A stretch of 64,000 nucleotides of DNA from Magnolia sinica (GCF_029962835.1 NC_080588.1:64008001-64072000); one strand, 5' to 3'; counted from the first letter of the stretch, positions 33,899 to 47,394 are shown. The notes: generated by a model not told the origin, from the letters alone. Made by a program: numbers and translations.

Positions 33899-34555
33899 TA
33901 GGGCTAAAAGTTAGATGGGTTTGATTAGGTTGGTGCTCAAGCCTAGCCCAACCCAAGATTTCCATACCTCAACTCTAACCCAACCTTGGTTGGGAATTCT
34001 CAACCCAAGCGGGCTCAGCCAAGTTGGTCAGGTTGGCTAGCCGGATAAGTGCTAATAACTTTCATTATTGCATTAATGTATTATATTTCAATACATGTCT
34101 TATCTTTTTGTATCTATGATTTTATTAATTATATATAGAGTTATTTATGGTAAAGAATTTCATTTTTTCTAAACAAACAAGCTAAAATATAAGACAACTC
34201 TTCTTTTAAAAGTCATCTTGTGTTGCATGCAATCTATTTGGGAGAGAGAAATCTAGTGTATCTTATTAGCTTGAGTCATTGTCAATGACATGAATAAGTT
34301 AAACTTGACGGCACTGTAATTTCTTGTGCCTTCAACACAAACCATCCACACCCAATTATAATTCATAAGTAACTTATATATCAATAGGGTTCAGTTTGGG
34401 TCAGCCAACCCGAGCCGGTTGGACCCAAGTTTAATAGGGTTGGTGTTTGTATAGCCCAAGCCTGAGACCGAACCCAATACACCGTGCTCGAGCCCAACCC
34501 AATGTCAGGTCAGTCACAGGTCGGTCAGGTTGAGCCTGCCTAACTTTCAGCCCTA
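33899..34555. mobile_element. hAT-like non-autonomous element
   Basis: Ends TAGGGCTAAAAGTTAGATGG and mirrored TAGGGCTGAAAGTTAGGCAG. Flanks GACGTTTT (33891-33898) and GTCGTTTT (34556-34563) match at 7 of 8. The 657-bp body has CCAACCC/GGTTGGG-type degenerate repeats at both ends and an AT-rich middle; no transposase. Confidence 0.88.
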
Positions 34556-34746
34556 GTCGTTTTATCCGTATTAGGCCATTTGCTTGGGCCTCACCTTGGA
34601 TCGGTATTGATCGAAATTTAAATTGATCGTACGTCATTAGCTATGCAATGAGAGGGACAACACTGCCACAGCGCAGATATTTTTCTACTAATCAGGCCGT
34701 TTAAACAGTGTACAAAAACAAATGAATGGCTAGGGAAAATAATTGT

Positions 34747-34771
34747 TGTGCGCTCTCTCTCTCTCTCTCTC
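34747..34771. repeat. (CT)n microsatellite
   Basis: A short CT run about 160 bases upstream of the PR-1 copy 2 TATA box. Confidence 0.85.
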
Positions 34772-34877
34772 TTCTGAATTTTTTGTCCATGTAACCCGAG
34801 AGTTCACGGCAACGATGAATATTTTATCATAGAAATTTTCCTATCAGACTTTTCAAAGAAAGAAAAAAACAGAACGG

Positions 34878-34941
34878 TGACGTGGCCTTTATCTTTCCAT
34901 GGCCACCCATACCATGTCATGCATGTTTGCAGCTATAAATA
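34878..34941 (+). promoter_or_regulatory. Proximal promoter of PR-1 copy 2
   Basis: TATAAATA at 34934-34941, in the same GCAGC-TATAAATA-ACCCTCCCACAATG context as copy 1. TGACGTGG at 34878-34885 combines a TGACG (as-1-like) core with an ACGTGG G-box-like core and lies about 50 bases before the TATA box. In copy 1 the TGACG lies some 130 bases from its TATA box and has no ACGTGG, so the proximal promoters differ. Confidence 0.6.
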
Positions 34942-34997
34942 ACCCTCCCACAATGCTAATTTCTGTCAAGCAATCCATCCTAACAATAGCTAAAAAG

Positions 34998-35486
34998 ATG
35001 GCATTCTCCAGCCTTGCACTCGCTCTGATGTGTGTCGTGAGTCTAGCCCTGGCTCATCTTACCCAAGCCCAAAACTCCCCCCAAGACTTCCTTGCTGCTC
35101 ATAATGCCGCACGTGCGCAGGTTGGCGTCGGCGCCATGACATGGGACCCTACCGTGGAGGCCTTTGCCAGGAACTACGCTAATCAGCGTATCGGTGATTG
35201 CCGGCTTGTGCACTCAGGTGGGCCATATGGTGAGAACATCTTCTGGGGCTCTGGCCGTGAATTCACAGCTGCTGATGCAGTGAATTCATGGGTCGGCGAG
35301 AGACGAGACTATAACTACAACGCAAACACGTGTGCAGCCGGAAAGCAGTGTGGACACTACACTCAGGTAGTTTGGCGTGACTCGGTCCGACTCGGTTGCG
35401 CACGTGTGAAGTGCAACAGTGGTGCAATTTTCATCACATGCAACTACAGCCCTCCTGGCAACATCGTTGGGCGAAGGCCGTACTAG
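34998..35486 (+). CDS. PR1: Pathogenesis-related protein 1 (PR-1), copy 2
   Basis: Secreted CAP-domain defence protein of 162 residues. The ATG at 34998 is chosen because an upstream in-frame ATG (34899) precedes the TATA box at 34934, another (34953) lies too close to it, and the signal peptide [10 protein letters not shown] begins here. Signal peptide about 1-24, mature start [11 protein letters not shown] features: [15 protein letters not shown], His and Glu of [14 protein letters not shown]1 motif GHYTQVVW (canonical, unlike copy 1), CAP2 motif [10 protein letters not shown]. All six disulfide cysteines are present. The C-terminal [11 protein letters not shown] fits the CAPE peptide, but the residue before it is Ser (CNYS) where copy 1 has the usual Asp (CNYD). 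It lacks one residue relative to copy 1 near residue 66. It carries more Arg near the C terminus, so it is probably more basic. No intron. An AATAAA lies at 35611-35616. Confidence 0.96.
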   Translation: MAFSSLALALMCVVSLALAHLTQAQNSPQDFLAAHNAARAQVGVGAMTWDPTVEAFARNYANQRIGDCRLVHSGGPYGENIFWGSGREFTAADAVNSWVGERRDYNYNANTCAAGKQCGHYTQVVWRDSVRLGCARVKCNSGAIFITCNYSPPGNIVGRRPY

Positions 35487-36635
35487 AGCTCTATAATCCA
35501 TATTATTATGTTGCTACTCTTGATTATCTCTCCAATAATCTTTCTGTTGAATAAGCTCAAGGATCATGTATCCTAGATGAGTGTTTGTTTTTATTACTAA
35601 TAATAATAATAAAAAAGTAATGTTTTCTTTTACCATTTTTGTTAATTAGCATGAAAATGCTTAGTGGGTTTGTGGTACACGTGTGGATATGGCACATGTA
35701 TTTGAATTGAGGGTCATACATCAGGTAGGGAGCACCGTGAACATGCCCTAAACCAAACAATAAAAAATTAAAATTAAAGAAGGGTGGTCCACTCATCAGG
35801 TATTTCTGAGTTTTTGATGGTCTATGGTTCTCTAAATCATTCAACTGGGGCCACCCTGATTGACTTTTAAGAAGTGGGGATAAAAAGAAGTGCTATTGAC
35901 CGTACTATAAGTCTCTTACATAAGCTTCGGTTGGAGATGCTTGATTGGGCCACCCGCGCAAGGACCACATCATTCCAACCGTTTGTGTAGCGTGTATCAC
36001 CTTGGATTGGTCATGGCAAAAAAATGGCTGTAATTTAGATGATCCGATTGTCTATATTCAACTGTAGAAGTGCTTCATTCAAGTCACTAATGTGGTGGCC
36101 TACTAGATCAACAGTCACGATCGATCAACCTAGAAGTGTGCCGATCACATGGACCCAATGAGGACATGAATCTATATGCGGGGGAACGTGCAACAAGCTA
36201 ATAAGGAGAGGCATTATGGGTCCAGAGGGTCAAGAAATCATCTAGTTTGACCCAAGTACATTGAACTAGCAAGCCTGTGAAACCTGATGGCTACCAAACA
36301 AAGTACGTGATTTGAGTCCTTGTCACAAGTAATTTTCCAGCTGAGTAGCAATGGATACAATAAAATGAATAAAGACACAACATGAGCCTAATCACCCCAA
36401 ACTTATTTTTAACAATCACACATACAGTGGGGCCCTATAGTCGAATGATCATGTGGGGCCCACCAAACAAAAGTCCTGCGTGGCCTCCTCAATTGTCATC
36501 TATGGGTTGGGGGTCACAGAGAACAAAAGTCCAGGCTCTCCTCAAAACGTACCTCTCATAATAGCGTACCACTCATAAAGGCAATATCCTAGGTTCAAGG
36601 GCCCTGCTTCAGTTTCCTTTTGGTACATGAAATTC
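35487..36635. other. PR-1 copy 2 downstream region
   Basis: Shares short stretches with the region behind copy 1 (TTGGGCCAC, then CCGTTTGTGTAG, 35940-36010). GGGGCCC motifs occur around 36430-36465. No gene recognised. Confidence 0.5.
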
Positions 36636-36639
36636 CTAT

Positions 36640-37015
36640 AAAAAGCAGTGGGGATTGAACGCCTACCATTAAAATCTTCTTTGGGCCACCGTAGTTTTTG
36701 ATCAAGCTGATATTTATGTTTTACCTTATTCCATCTATGTTTTAACTAATAAACAGGTTGGATCTCAAATAAACATCATGGTAGGCCCTAGGAAGGTTTC
36801 AACCGTGGGTGTCGCTTTCCCCACTGTTTTTTGTGGTGGGCTCCACTTGAGCTTCAGATCTGCCTCATTCTTTAGATCTTGACCTAATTAAAGTGAGGTC
36901 TCCAAGTGGATGGACTGTATGGATAAAACACATACATAATGGTGGGCCCCAAAGAATGTGGTGACGTCACTTCAGTAGCCAGAATCGCTACTTCGGTTCA
37001 ATAGCTAATCCGTGT
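36640..37015. mobile_element. Right two-thirds of a palindromic MITE
   Basis: Starts in the family body (AAGCAGTGGGGATTGAACGC) and ends with ATGGTGGGCCCCAAAGAATG and the GACGTCACTTCAGTAGC tail typical of the GAGTAGCGAG subfamily (7391-8471, 22395-23003). Confidence 0.65.
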
Positions 37016-37904
37016 CCAACAATTTCAACCAAATCGTTCAAAAAGCAAGATATATGCTTAGAAAATGATAACCATGTACTACTTTTCCCTTGGAATTTAG
37101 AGCATTCATGATTTTACTTTTGACCATCCATTTGACAGCCATCAATTGAATGGTTAAGGTTGTTAAATTAGCATGACTTTAGAGATATGCACCAAACACA
37201 ATTTACCCATCACTTTCGATGGCCAGGATAGCTTTACATGAGTGACAAATGTAATAGCGATGATCCATAAACATTTTCGTAATGTTGTCATAACGGTGGT
37301 GAACTATCACTGGAGTTTAAAGCATTCTAGTTTTTTGTTTGTACGCCAGTCCAGCCGTCGTTTTTATACCAGGTACGTTGGACTTGAATTGTCTGCGACC
37401 CCCTACTTCACGCAACAAGACCAAGATTTTATTTCCACCATGCTGCATATGTAAAATTCAGTCCATCATATTATAACTGTTTCTTGTACTACAAAAGCAA
37501 GTGACAACGGTATCCTGAACAACTCTGATTTTTATATCTTATCTTGGACCGGTGAGTTAGACCTGATTAATGGATTTGTCAGAAGATACATCTCATGTGA
37601 CCCTGAAGATTAACCTATGGTTGGCATCTCAACCCCACCGTTCTGTGGTGTGATCCATGTAAGTTGTGGGTCTAGTTGATTTTTAACCCTAACATCAAGC
37701 ATTAAACTTGATTGATGGAGTGGATTTTACATATATAATATGGTGGGACCGCAGGTATGAGTGTTTTACGTTGAGAATTCCGCCACGGGTCTAGCCTCTT
37801 ATATATATATATATATTGTTTTTTTTTTTTTCTACATCTACAGCAACATATCCTCTAGACCTACCTCATCCAAGTTGCCATTTCCAGACATGACTCAGAC
37901 AGCC
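37016..37904. other. Intergenic, no gene recognised
   Basis: 37080-37320 weakly resembles the 2690-2870 part of block A (GCCATCAATTG, GGTTGTTAAATTAGC, GATAGCTTTACATGAGTG). A short (AT)n run lies near 37803. Nothing else is recognisable. Confidence 0.4.
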
Positions 37905-38095
37905 AATCTATCAAGTGTGGATGTGTGGAGAGGTGCGTGTGAGAAGGGTGCATATAAGCTACGCCTAAAGCCCAAACTTCTCCTTTGGACTTTATGCACT
38001 CATGATTTTACTATTAATCATCCAATTTATAGCCATTAATTGGATGGCTGAGATTACTTGATTAATGTGATTTTAGAGATGTGCTTCATTCGTAA

Positions 38096-38729
38096 TGTTG
38101 GGCGCAATCACTACACATTAGGTGTGGAAGTAACCTTAAAACGAATCGAACGACGTGCGAATAGATAAACAAAAATTGAGCAATTACGAAAAAATACAAC
38201 GATTTTACATGGAAAAAAAATCCTTATAGGAAAAAACTACAGCACCAATCAACAAATAATCCATTATGAATCGAGAATTACAAGAGATACATATTCGAAA
38301 CCCTCACTTCTAAAAGCGAAATCCCTTTCTCAAAAATCTAGTTCTTTCTAGCACATGTTAGAATACACTAATCTCACATAAAACAAAGTTTATATAACCC
38401 ATTTTCATAATTAAAAACAAAACCACACACTTACGTAGAAGTTGCGCACATTGTCGATCAATCCTTCGATCAATTGATGACCTTCGATTGATCGACGACC
38501 TTTGACTGAACATGCACAAAAGTATTTAGAGACCTCATTTGGTTTTTCCTAATTATTTCGATTGATCAAACCCTAATGGTCGATCAATCAAATATGTCCA
38601 AAACTATCCAGAGACTGAATTGATCTATTCGGTATTTTCTCGATCGATCAACCAGGCTGTCGATCAATTAAAGACCCTGAATTTCTCCTGATTGAAGGCA
38701 CCTTGATCACACACACAATGGGATGCACA
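38096..38729. mobile_element. Solo LTR (copia-like)
   Basis: A 634-bp TG...CA unit beginning TGTTGGGCGC and ending GGATGCACA. It has an LTR-like layout similar to the LTRs at 38992 and 43555 but a different sequence. CGTAA (38091-38095) and AGTAA (38730-38734) match at 4 of 5. The paralogue near 25590 is uninterrupted there. A solo LTR is the usual remnant of recombination between two LTRs; old. Confidence 0.7.
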
Positions 38730-38757
38730 AGTAAGTCAGCTCCACATGTGGAGGCTG

Positions 38758-38803
<46 letters not shown>

Positions 38804-38991
38804 ATCTTTTAGGTTCTACAAAACTAATAAAGGTGGGGAAATGATATACTACAACACGATATATTGTAATAAGGTAACCACTAATGTTATGGCAAGTGGC
38901 AAACAAAGTCACTTTTTCCTTTCAGTTGTATTTTCAGATTTACTTTACCTTTTAAATTTCAAGATATAACAAGTGAAGCATATGTCTTAGA

Positions 38992-41900
38992 TGTTAGGAA
39001 ATTGTCGAAGCAAATCTTGAATTCGAATCAATCAAGAAAAAAATCAAACTTATACAAAGCACACATAGAATACATGAATTTATGTGGAAAAACCCTAGCA
39101 TAAAAAAACCACAGCACAAAGCGACAATGAATCCACTATGAAATTGAATTTATAAGAGATGGATGGACTTACCGATTCAGAAAACCTCAAAATCCCTTTA
39201 CAAAATTCTATCTTTGCTTTAGAACACCTTAAGAATGTCTTAGCCTACCTTAATCCCTATTAGACCCGCTAATATAGTGTTACAATCGAATTAGGAAATA
39301 AAATACACATTTTTTGCAAAATCACATAATTTTGTCAATAGGACCTTCGATAGTTTCGATAGCTATTGAGACCTATCAATAAGATCAAAGCCACCTTTAA
39401 TGGGATCGAAAAATGCCCTAAAAACTATTCAACGAGCATAGGGAATAAACTAAGTTTTTCTCAATATGATTGAGTGGATCGACAGATGCTTGATGGATCG
39501 ATAAACCCCTATTCCAGTCAGATTGAAGACATCTGACAACAATCTTCATCATGACTTTAATCATCATGAACCACAACTCCAAACTCCATCTCTAATTGCC
39601 TCCATCATAGCTTCACCATCATCATTGCTTCTAATGCACACTCTGTCTTCATTAAACTTTTGTTAAGCTTAGTGAAATCATATAGAACTTGAACTTCTCT
39701 TTAGGAACCACCTTTGTGAGAATGTCAACGGGGTTCGTGCTTATGTGAATCTTCTTTAGAGTAACACCGCCTTCCTTAAGCACTTGTTAGATAAAATATT
39801 AACAAACATCAATGTTTAGTACGCAAATGATAAACTGAGTTCTTTATCAAATTAATTACGATTTTGCTGTCACAATTAACGGGCACAGCCTCTTGCTGAA
39901 GCTCAAGATGATTTATCATTTCTCTTAATCAAATACCTTCCTTGAAAGCCTCTATCACCGCCATGTACTTAGCTTCTATTATAAAAAGATCAACTACAGA
40001 CTGAAGTTTTGATATCTAATTGATCGCTCCACCCGCTAATAAAAATGAATAATCAGATGTCAACTTTCTATTATCCACATTTCCTATATAGTCCGAATCC
40101 ACATAGCCTGCCAACTTTTTTTCTGATTTCTGAAATGTCAAGTAGTGCACATTACCTAGTAGATACGGAAGTAGTCATTTCATTGCTTCTCAATGTTACT
40201 TATCATGGTTTAACATGTCTCTTCTCACAACACCAACTGCATATGAAATATTCGATACCATAAAGACCATGACATACATCACATTGCCAACTGCGGTCGA
40301 ATAGGGCACACTAGACAGAACCTGCTTTTCTTTATTTATAATAAGACATTGCTATGAAGAAAGTCTGAATTGAGCATAATGAGGTGTGTTAACTGGTTTA
40401 GCTTTGTCCATCCCAAACTTTACAAATACATTCTCAAGGTATTCATCCTAACTAAGAAAAATGTAATATGCTCATCTCCTATCTTTATGTATGTCTTTGT
40501 AGCCCCCGGATCTTTTATTTCAAATGTCTCTGATAGTTGAGTACTTCATTATATTGATCTCAGATATGCTATGGCTAACGATAAGCATGTCATCAACATA
40601 TATTACCGGTAAGATGAACTTTCCATCACTTAGTTTCTTAAAGTATACAAAGTGATCATATTCACTTATAGTAAACATCTGATTCACCATGAAAGTATCA
40701 AACTTTTTATACCATTGCCTAAGCGACTGTTTCAAGCCGTACAACGACTTCTTCAACCTACAAACCTTATTCTTAGATCCATTTACTTCAAACCATTCTG
40801 ATTGATCGCTTTATGTAGATTTACTATTCCAACTTCCCATGTAAGAAAACAACCTTCACATTTATTTGGTCTAATTTTATGTTGTATTGGGCAACTATCG
40901 CCAACACAAATATGATAAATACCTGCTTGACAATTGGTGTGAATATCTCACTAAAGTTGACGCCTTCTTACTGAGCATATCCCTTCGTAACCAATCTTGC
41001 CTTATACCTATCCTGTTTCTTTTTGTAAATCGACTTACATCCAATCGTTTTACATTAAAAGAAAAATTCCACCAGCTTTCACGTCTCATTCTTGTAAAAA
41101 TAGTCCATCTCGCCATGCAAGGCCATCATCCACTTCTCAGCATTAGTGGCATTTAATGCTTCCCGAAAGCTAGACGGATCTCCCTCATTCGTAATGAGAG
41201 CGAATGTAATGTTCGAGTCCTCTTTGTATCTCACCGATAATCTGCGATATCTCAGTAGATTTCTTCTAAAAGGTGGCTGCTCCACCTATTCCTGTACCTC
41301 TGCTTGCGGCTCGGGCTCTTTTTGTGTATCAACTTTTTCAATCTCGATATTAGTAAATGTTAATTTCTTTGGTTCCTTGTATTCGTCCTTATGGAAGAAG
41401 GAATCTTCATCAAACCTGACGTATCGGCTAATTATGATTCTTTAGTGACTCGGTTATATAGCTTGTATCCATTCACTCCATCACCATAGCTTACAAAAAT
41501 ACACTTTTTCTCCCTTTAGTCTAGCTTATCTCTCTTAACTAACGCTACATGAGAGTAAACATTACAACTAAATACGCGCATCTGTGAGTAATTTACATTA
41601 TGATCACTCCACACTTCTTCTGGAATCTTATAGTCTATTGCCATACACGGGGTCCAATTGACAGGATAACAAGCTGCATTAACAACCTTAGTCCATAATC
41701 CCTTCCTCAAGGAAGCATTGCTCAACATGCTTTGGGCTCTCTCTAAGAGAGTTCGATTCATCTGTTTTTCCGCACTATTTTATTCAGATGTGTGCCTTAG
41801 TGTATTGTTCCTTATAATTCTCTTATTTTTACAAAACTGGTTGAAATCCTTTGAAGTGAATTAATTGTTATTGTCTGTCCTTAAGACTTTCAATTTTTGC

Positions 41901-44152
41901 CATGTTTGCTTTACAACCATTTCCTTTCACACCTTGAATGTGGCAAATAAATCAAATTTATTTTTCAGAAAATAAACCCATACCTTCCTGGAGTAGTCAC
42001 TATGATGAGATAAGAAATGATGACCCCCAACAAAAATAATGAGCGATAGATTCCATACATCTTAATGCACATATTCCAGTATTCCCTTACATACATGCTT
42101 TCTAGTCTTAAAAGTTAACCATAATTGTTTACCATATATATATATACACAATACTCGATTATATTGAAATCAATGCTTTTAAATATAGGAATCAAAGAAC
42201 GATTAGAAAATACCTTCATATTGCACTCCCTCATTTGGCTTAGACGCATATACCACAAACGTGTCGACGTGAACTCTACTACAGACATTGTATCTCCACC
42301 CGATATAGTATTTTCAATCAACTTGTAAATGTTATTGATCTGTTGTGCTTTCATCACTATGAGTGCCCCCTTTAAAACTTTAAGAACATGATCAAACGCG
42401 ATGAACTTGTACCCAAGTGCCCAAAGCGGGACCAGATTCTTCCTGAGGTCAAGAACGTGTTTCAACTCTGTCAGAATATACTTCACCCCATCAAAATATC
42501 TTAATGCACACTAAACTGACACCAACAACCTTATAATATGTAATGACATTGCCCATAAACACCTGTCCATCATTGCACTCTCTGTAACTGGTGAACCAAT
42601 CTTACTAAAAAATCATGTAATACGAGACTCCTGTATCTAAAACCACTCGTTGCTGAAATACTAGAATTTAAATATAGTCCGAATACCACTATCATTAACT
42701 TTCTTATTAAATTCCATTACGTTGGCTTCCTTGGGCGTATTATCAGATTTCTCTCCCTTTTAAGCTTTAAGATGTCCACACTCATTCTTCATGTATCTTA
42801 TCATCCCACAATTTCAGTACTTCATCTTGTCTTTTTCTTTTGATTTGGACCTCAATCGATAATTCCTCTTTCTCTCATTCAGAATCACTTCCTCTTGCGA
42901 CTAATGCATTCGTAGAAGAACCCTCGCAGTTGTCCATCTTTCTCAATTGCTTTGCATAAAGGGCTAAGATGACAATTCGATGTCTATGAATTCCCTACCA
43001 TGACACATAGTGTTTAGAAGATTTTCGTAAGATGATGGAAGAAAATTCAGTAGAATTAAGGCTTGATCTTCTTCTTTGATCATCACCTCCGCATTCGTTA
43101 GTCTGTAAAGCGATTCATCAAATGTGTTAATGCGTTCATTGATATCAGACTCCTCTATCATCTTAAGATTGTAGAACTGTTTCATAAGTTACAGACGATT
43201 GCACAGAAATTTCTTTATGTACAAACTATCAAGTTCCATTCATTCCACTGCAATAGTCTTTTGATTCAAGACATTATAGAGAACATTGTCTACTAAACAC
43301 AATTGGATTGAAGTAGTAACCCCCTCATCAAGTTCATTCCACTCTTCATTACTCATAGACATGAGAGCTTCGCTATACCAACGAGAGCATATTACACTCC
43401 TTATTAAACTAGAATGCCTCTCATATTTACCTTCCATATATAGTTCAAAGTTATTTATACCAGTGAACTTTTCTATTTCATATTTCACGTTTGATTTCTT
43501 AGATGACACGTTTCGTATTATAACTCGAAACTCAATGTTAGTTCTAATATCACTTGTTAGGTAATCACGGACGTAAACCCCAAATTCAAATCAAACAAGA
43601 GAAAATCAAACACGAACAAAGAACATAAAGAACACACGAATTCCTGTGGAAAAACCCTTGCGGGAAAAAACATTGCACAAAGCGACAACAAATCCACAAT
43701 GAAATCGAATTTATGAGAGATGGATGGACTTACCAATCCGAGAAATCTCAAAATCCATTTACAAAATCCTAGCTTTGCTCTAGAACACCTTACGAACGTC
43801 TTGGCCAACCCTAATCCCAATTATATCCACTTATATAGTGTTGCAACCGAATTAGAAAACAAAATACGCACTTCCACAAAATTGCACAATTCTGTCTATA
43901 TGACCTTTGATAGGATTGACAATCATTGAGGCCTGTCGATAGGATAAACCCACCTTCGACAAGATAAAAAAATGCCTTAAAAACTACCTAACGAGCATAT
44001 GGAATAAATCGGGATTTTCTCGATATGATGGAGTGGTTTGTCAATGAGATCTATCTCTGTTGCTGTGATCAACACACACTCGATAGGATCAAGTAGTTTG
44101 TCGATGCCATCGAAACTCCTCTTCCAAGTCAGATTGGAGACATCTGACAACA
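38992..44152 (-). mobile_element. Ty1/copia retrotransposon fossil with both LTRs
   Basis: Minus-strand element of about 5.2 kb. LTRs at 38992-39541 and 43555-44152, both starting TGTTAGG and ending TCTGACAACA on the plus strand. TTAGA and TTTGA outside the LTRs match at 4 of 5. Parts in order on the minus strand: initiator-Met-type primer site (like GTGATATTAGAAC) next to 43555, gag with UBN2-type sequence (about 42960-43510), gag-pre-integrase (about 42115-42490), integrase (about 41500-41950), reverse transcriptase (about 40450-41290; includes YVDDM) and RNase H toward 39700. It is broken in many places. The LTRs differ clearly in sequence and length, so it is old. Confidence 0.9.
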
Positions 44153-45070
44153 TTTGACCCACCAAAATTAACGAAATCTTTAACACATTTGACTATCAAC
44201 GAACAATTAATAAACAACGTCAGCAATGGCTAGAAAACCAACAAAGACTCCACGCAAGCACATACAAATCCAAAACACTTTTGGCATCCCCCATCCATTG
44301 TGGCGCCCATCAGATCAATGGCCTAGATTATGTAACTTGGACCCACTTGTACCTACCGTGCCTACAGTGCCCATAGAACATTTGTCCTGTCCTAATGCAA
44401 TTGGATCCTATAGGTCCTTTGGAAGATAATCCCTTGAGACAGTAGGTCAAGCCATAGAAAATACTTAGTCCATATGGGCTGCATTGCTTTTATCAAATAT
44501 GGGTGACTGAATAAATTAAAAGACAAAAGTGAATAAAAATAAAAGGAGTTGGCCCAGCACAGCATTCTTTTGGTGTACCTAACAGAAAAATGGTTGCACA
44601 TGAATCTTTCTTCAACGGAATTATGGGAATGGATGGTATAGTAAGGTTTTAATTTGTTCAAGTGGGGTCCATGATATCATCATTCCAGGCCTCCCACGCA
44701 CATCCGCATGTGGTCCCTAAATGCAATCCAGCCCCAGCAACGGAACCCTCTTACAGCCAACAGGCCCCATCATAGGCCCACAAGGGATATTCAACGATCC
44801 GGCCCACTAAATATCGTAATGGGACCATCATTTTATTTTATTAGAAGAACTTTAATACTCTTGTAGAGTGTGGCTGCTGATGGCTTTTTGATAGCCGGAC
44901 GGATGATATTTAGAAATTACTTAAAATTGCATACATGGAGTGCATAAAATTGCAATTAAACCGTCCAAGATATGTGTCCCCGTTTAGATGTACCATGACC
45001 TAAAAAATACACTTGGTGATTGGAATTTTGGATTGATGGACATATATTGGACAGTTAAAATGAAATAAAT

Positions 45071-47394
45071 ACATACCTAATTAAAGGTTAAGATTGTTCA
45101 ACTAATTTGATCTGGTGACTTTAACTTAGCAACAATAGTCCTTATTTTGTGGCCTGTGTGTGGATGGACAGGATCTTTCTGTGTTGAAACTTTTAGAAGC
45201 ATTGTCTCATCCAACATCATATCAATGTTCTTAATTAAGCAATAAATTGTGGGGTCCACTTGAATAATTGAAAACTAGATCACTTTATATGTTATGCTTA
45301 TCCTCAGGTATAGAAGAGAATACAGTCACCTAGTTTACACAGTCAATAATGGCAACGTTGACGATGAAGCACCATGGATGGCAAAATGGCATACCGCGAA
45401 AAAGGTATGGAAAATGTCCATGTTTGAATCAGCGTCAATTGTTGAAAATATGGCTAATATTTTGGTAAAACAAATGAAAATGCTAGAATTTTGGAGAATG
45501 AAACGTTTGGGTTTAACAGGTTTGGATTTGAGGGGGAAAAATCGGGTCGAAAGAATGGCTAGATGTATGCATGAGTTCTCCCTATTGCAGCATTAGGTAT
45601 CCTCTCCTCCCAACACTTAAAATAATTCTCAATGGGGTCTATCATAATGCATATGTGATATCATATCCATCCATCACTTAAGCCAGCTAATTTTAGGAGG
45701 TGAGCCTGAAAATCATGTGGAATGCGTGATGAGAGACGCCAACCGTTGAAACCTCAGGGGCAATTTGCAGTTCATACACCTAATCTGAGAGTAAGGTAGT
45801 ATACGGACGATGAAGGGAAAAACCAAATTTCTTCTTCATCCCAGACTTTGGTGGGTCCTAGAGAGATTTCAATGTTGTGCATCTTATCCTGCTCTTCCAT
45901 GTGGTGTGGCCCATTTATGTTTTGTCTGGGTCCGATTGGTGGGGCCAAGTCTTGCAATGATATGCTGCGAATGGTGAATGGTTTTCACGCAAACATCCAA
46001 TGGGCACGTAGGTATTTCCGCAGCACCCTTTTGACCCCATTGGAACAAAGGAAACCTGTAGCATTGCTTCATGCGCATATGTTAATATTATATATAAATA
46101 AAGTTAAAATTGACTAGCGAGTCTTTAACAACCTTGAATATCCATAAGATAAGTTCCTGTGTTGACTAGAAATAAGAGAGGAAATTTGTATATTTTATTG
46201 AAATAATTAATAATTGTAATATATTTTTATAACATCACTAATTATATAGATGACTAAAACTATAGTCTAATTAAAAAGTTACACAAAATAGCAAAATCTC
46301 TCCAAAAGATTAATTTGGCCACAAATAGAAATGTCAATAAAATTTTGTGGAATATTTCTAGCATGATCAGAATCAACTTTTAAAAAGATGAAAATTCTAA
46401 AACTCCAAACATCGGAAGATATGATCATAATAAAAATTATTCAAAATGGTAAAATTTTCTTAAAATTTCAATTTCGACACTTAAGACGAACTTTTCTCAT
46501 AAAACAGACGTTCATGACCAATGTAGCAAATCAGTTGACCCTGGATCTATCACTACATAAAGATTGATAGGTCATACATTTCATGACAATGCAGGATCAA
46601 AAGTTACGACTCTCTTACGATAAAAACTTTGAATGACAATTCCATCATATCTATAATGAATTTCTTCGAACCAAATATGCCCATGATCCAATTGCATCAT
46701 GTATTACGCATGATTAGGTCTGATTCTGATGGACTATTTTCACTTTTGTTCGAACTTCTTTAGGTCTAATTATGTTAAAATGCATCTACAGTACACTTGA
46801 CATTAAAAAAATATAATATTTTAGTTATTACAATTATAATTTTTTAAATGTACGAAAAATAATGTATATAAATAGTTAAATGAAGTTCTTTACCTCTCCA
46901 AGTCCTTTTTATCTTCACGTAAATTAATCGGACTATATTAGAACTTCTCTCTTTCTATTTAATTCTATCAAATTTTTAAACGGTCTCAAAAAGTATTTTT
47001 AAAAAAATATGTATTTTATTGAATGTTTAATTTAATTGGTCTAAAATTGAGCTCTTTTTTTTTTTTGTTTTTCCAAATATATTGAGTTTTACTTTAAAAA
47101 ATATAAAATTTTAAACTAAGTTTTTGCTAACTATGCAAGGGATTGAAACTTTAGGAATATCCTAACTCTATTCGTTCGGAAAGAGATGGACCCAGGGCTT
47201 CATGTGGAGGCACGTGTGTGAGTATCTGGGCTATCCATCGGATGGGCCCAGCATGAACATGAACCGACCCCGAAGTCATGCCGTGCCATCAAGCTATGGC
47301 ATAATTGTTGAAGGTGCATGATTTACTCGTGTGCACGCGAGCCAACCTAGCAAGTTTGCTAGATCACTTGCCTATTGACGCGATGTGGCTATTG
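45071..47394. other. AT-rich intergenic region with one MITE remnant
   Basis: 45294-45596 is open for 100 codons on the plus strand, but the product resembles nothing I know and there is no promoter or splice context. 45630-45930 is a weak GGGGTCTA-type MITE remnant. From 46100 to 47170 the sequence is strongly AT-rich with no recognisable element. Confidence 0.4.

Larger units (their letters stand above)
37917..45070. repeat. Duplicated block D, copy opened by retroelements
   Basis: The parts 37917-38095, 38735-38800 and 44260-45070 match the continuous block at 25420-26240. The matching stops and restarts bracket a solo LTR and a longer region centred on a copia fossil. A (CT)n run lies at 38762-38798. 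Confidence 0.8.

Noticed and set aside
45294-45596. 100-codon plus-strand frame
   Set aside because: Balanced composition but no recognisable domain, no splice or promoter context and no paralogue in the window; kept only as a remark.
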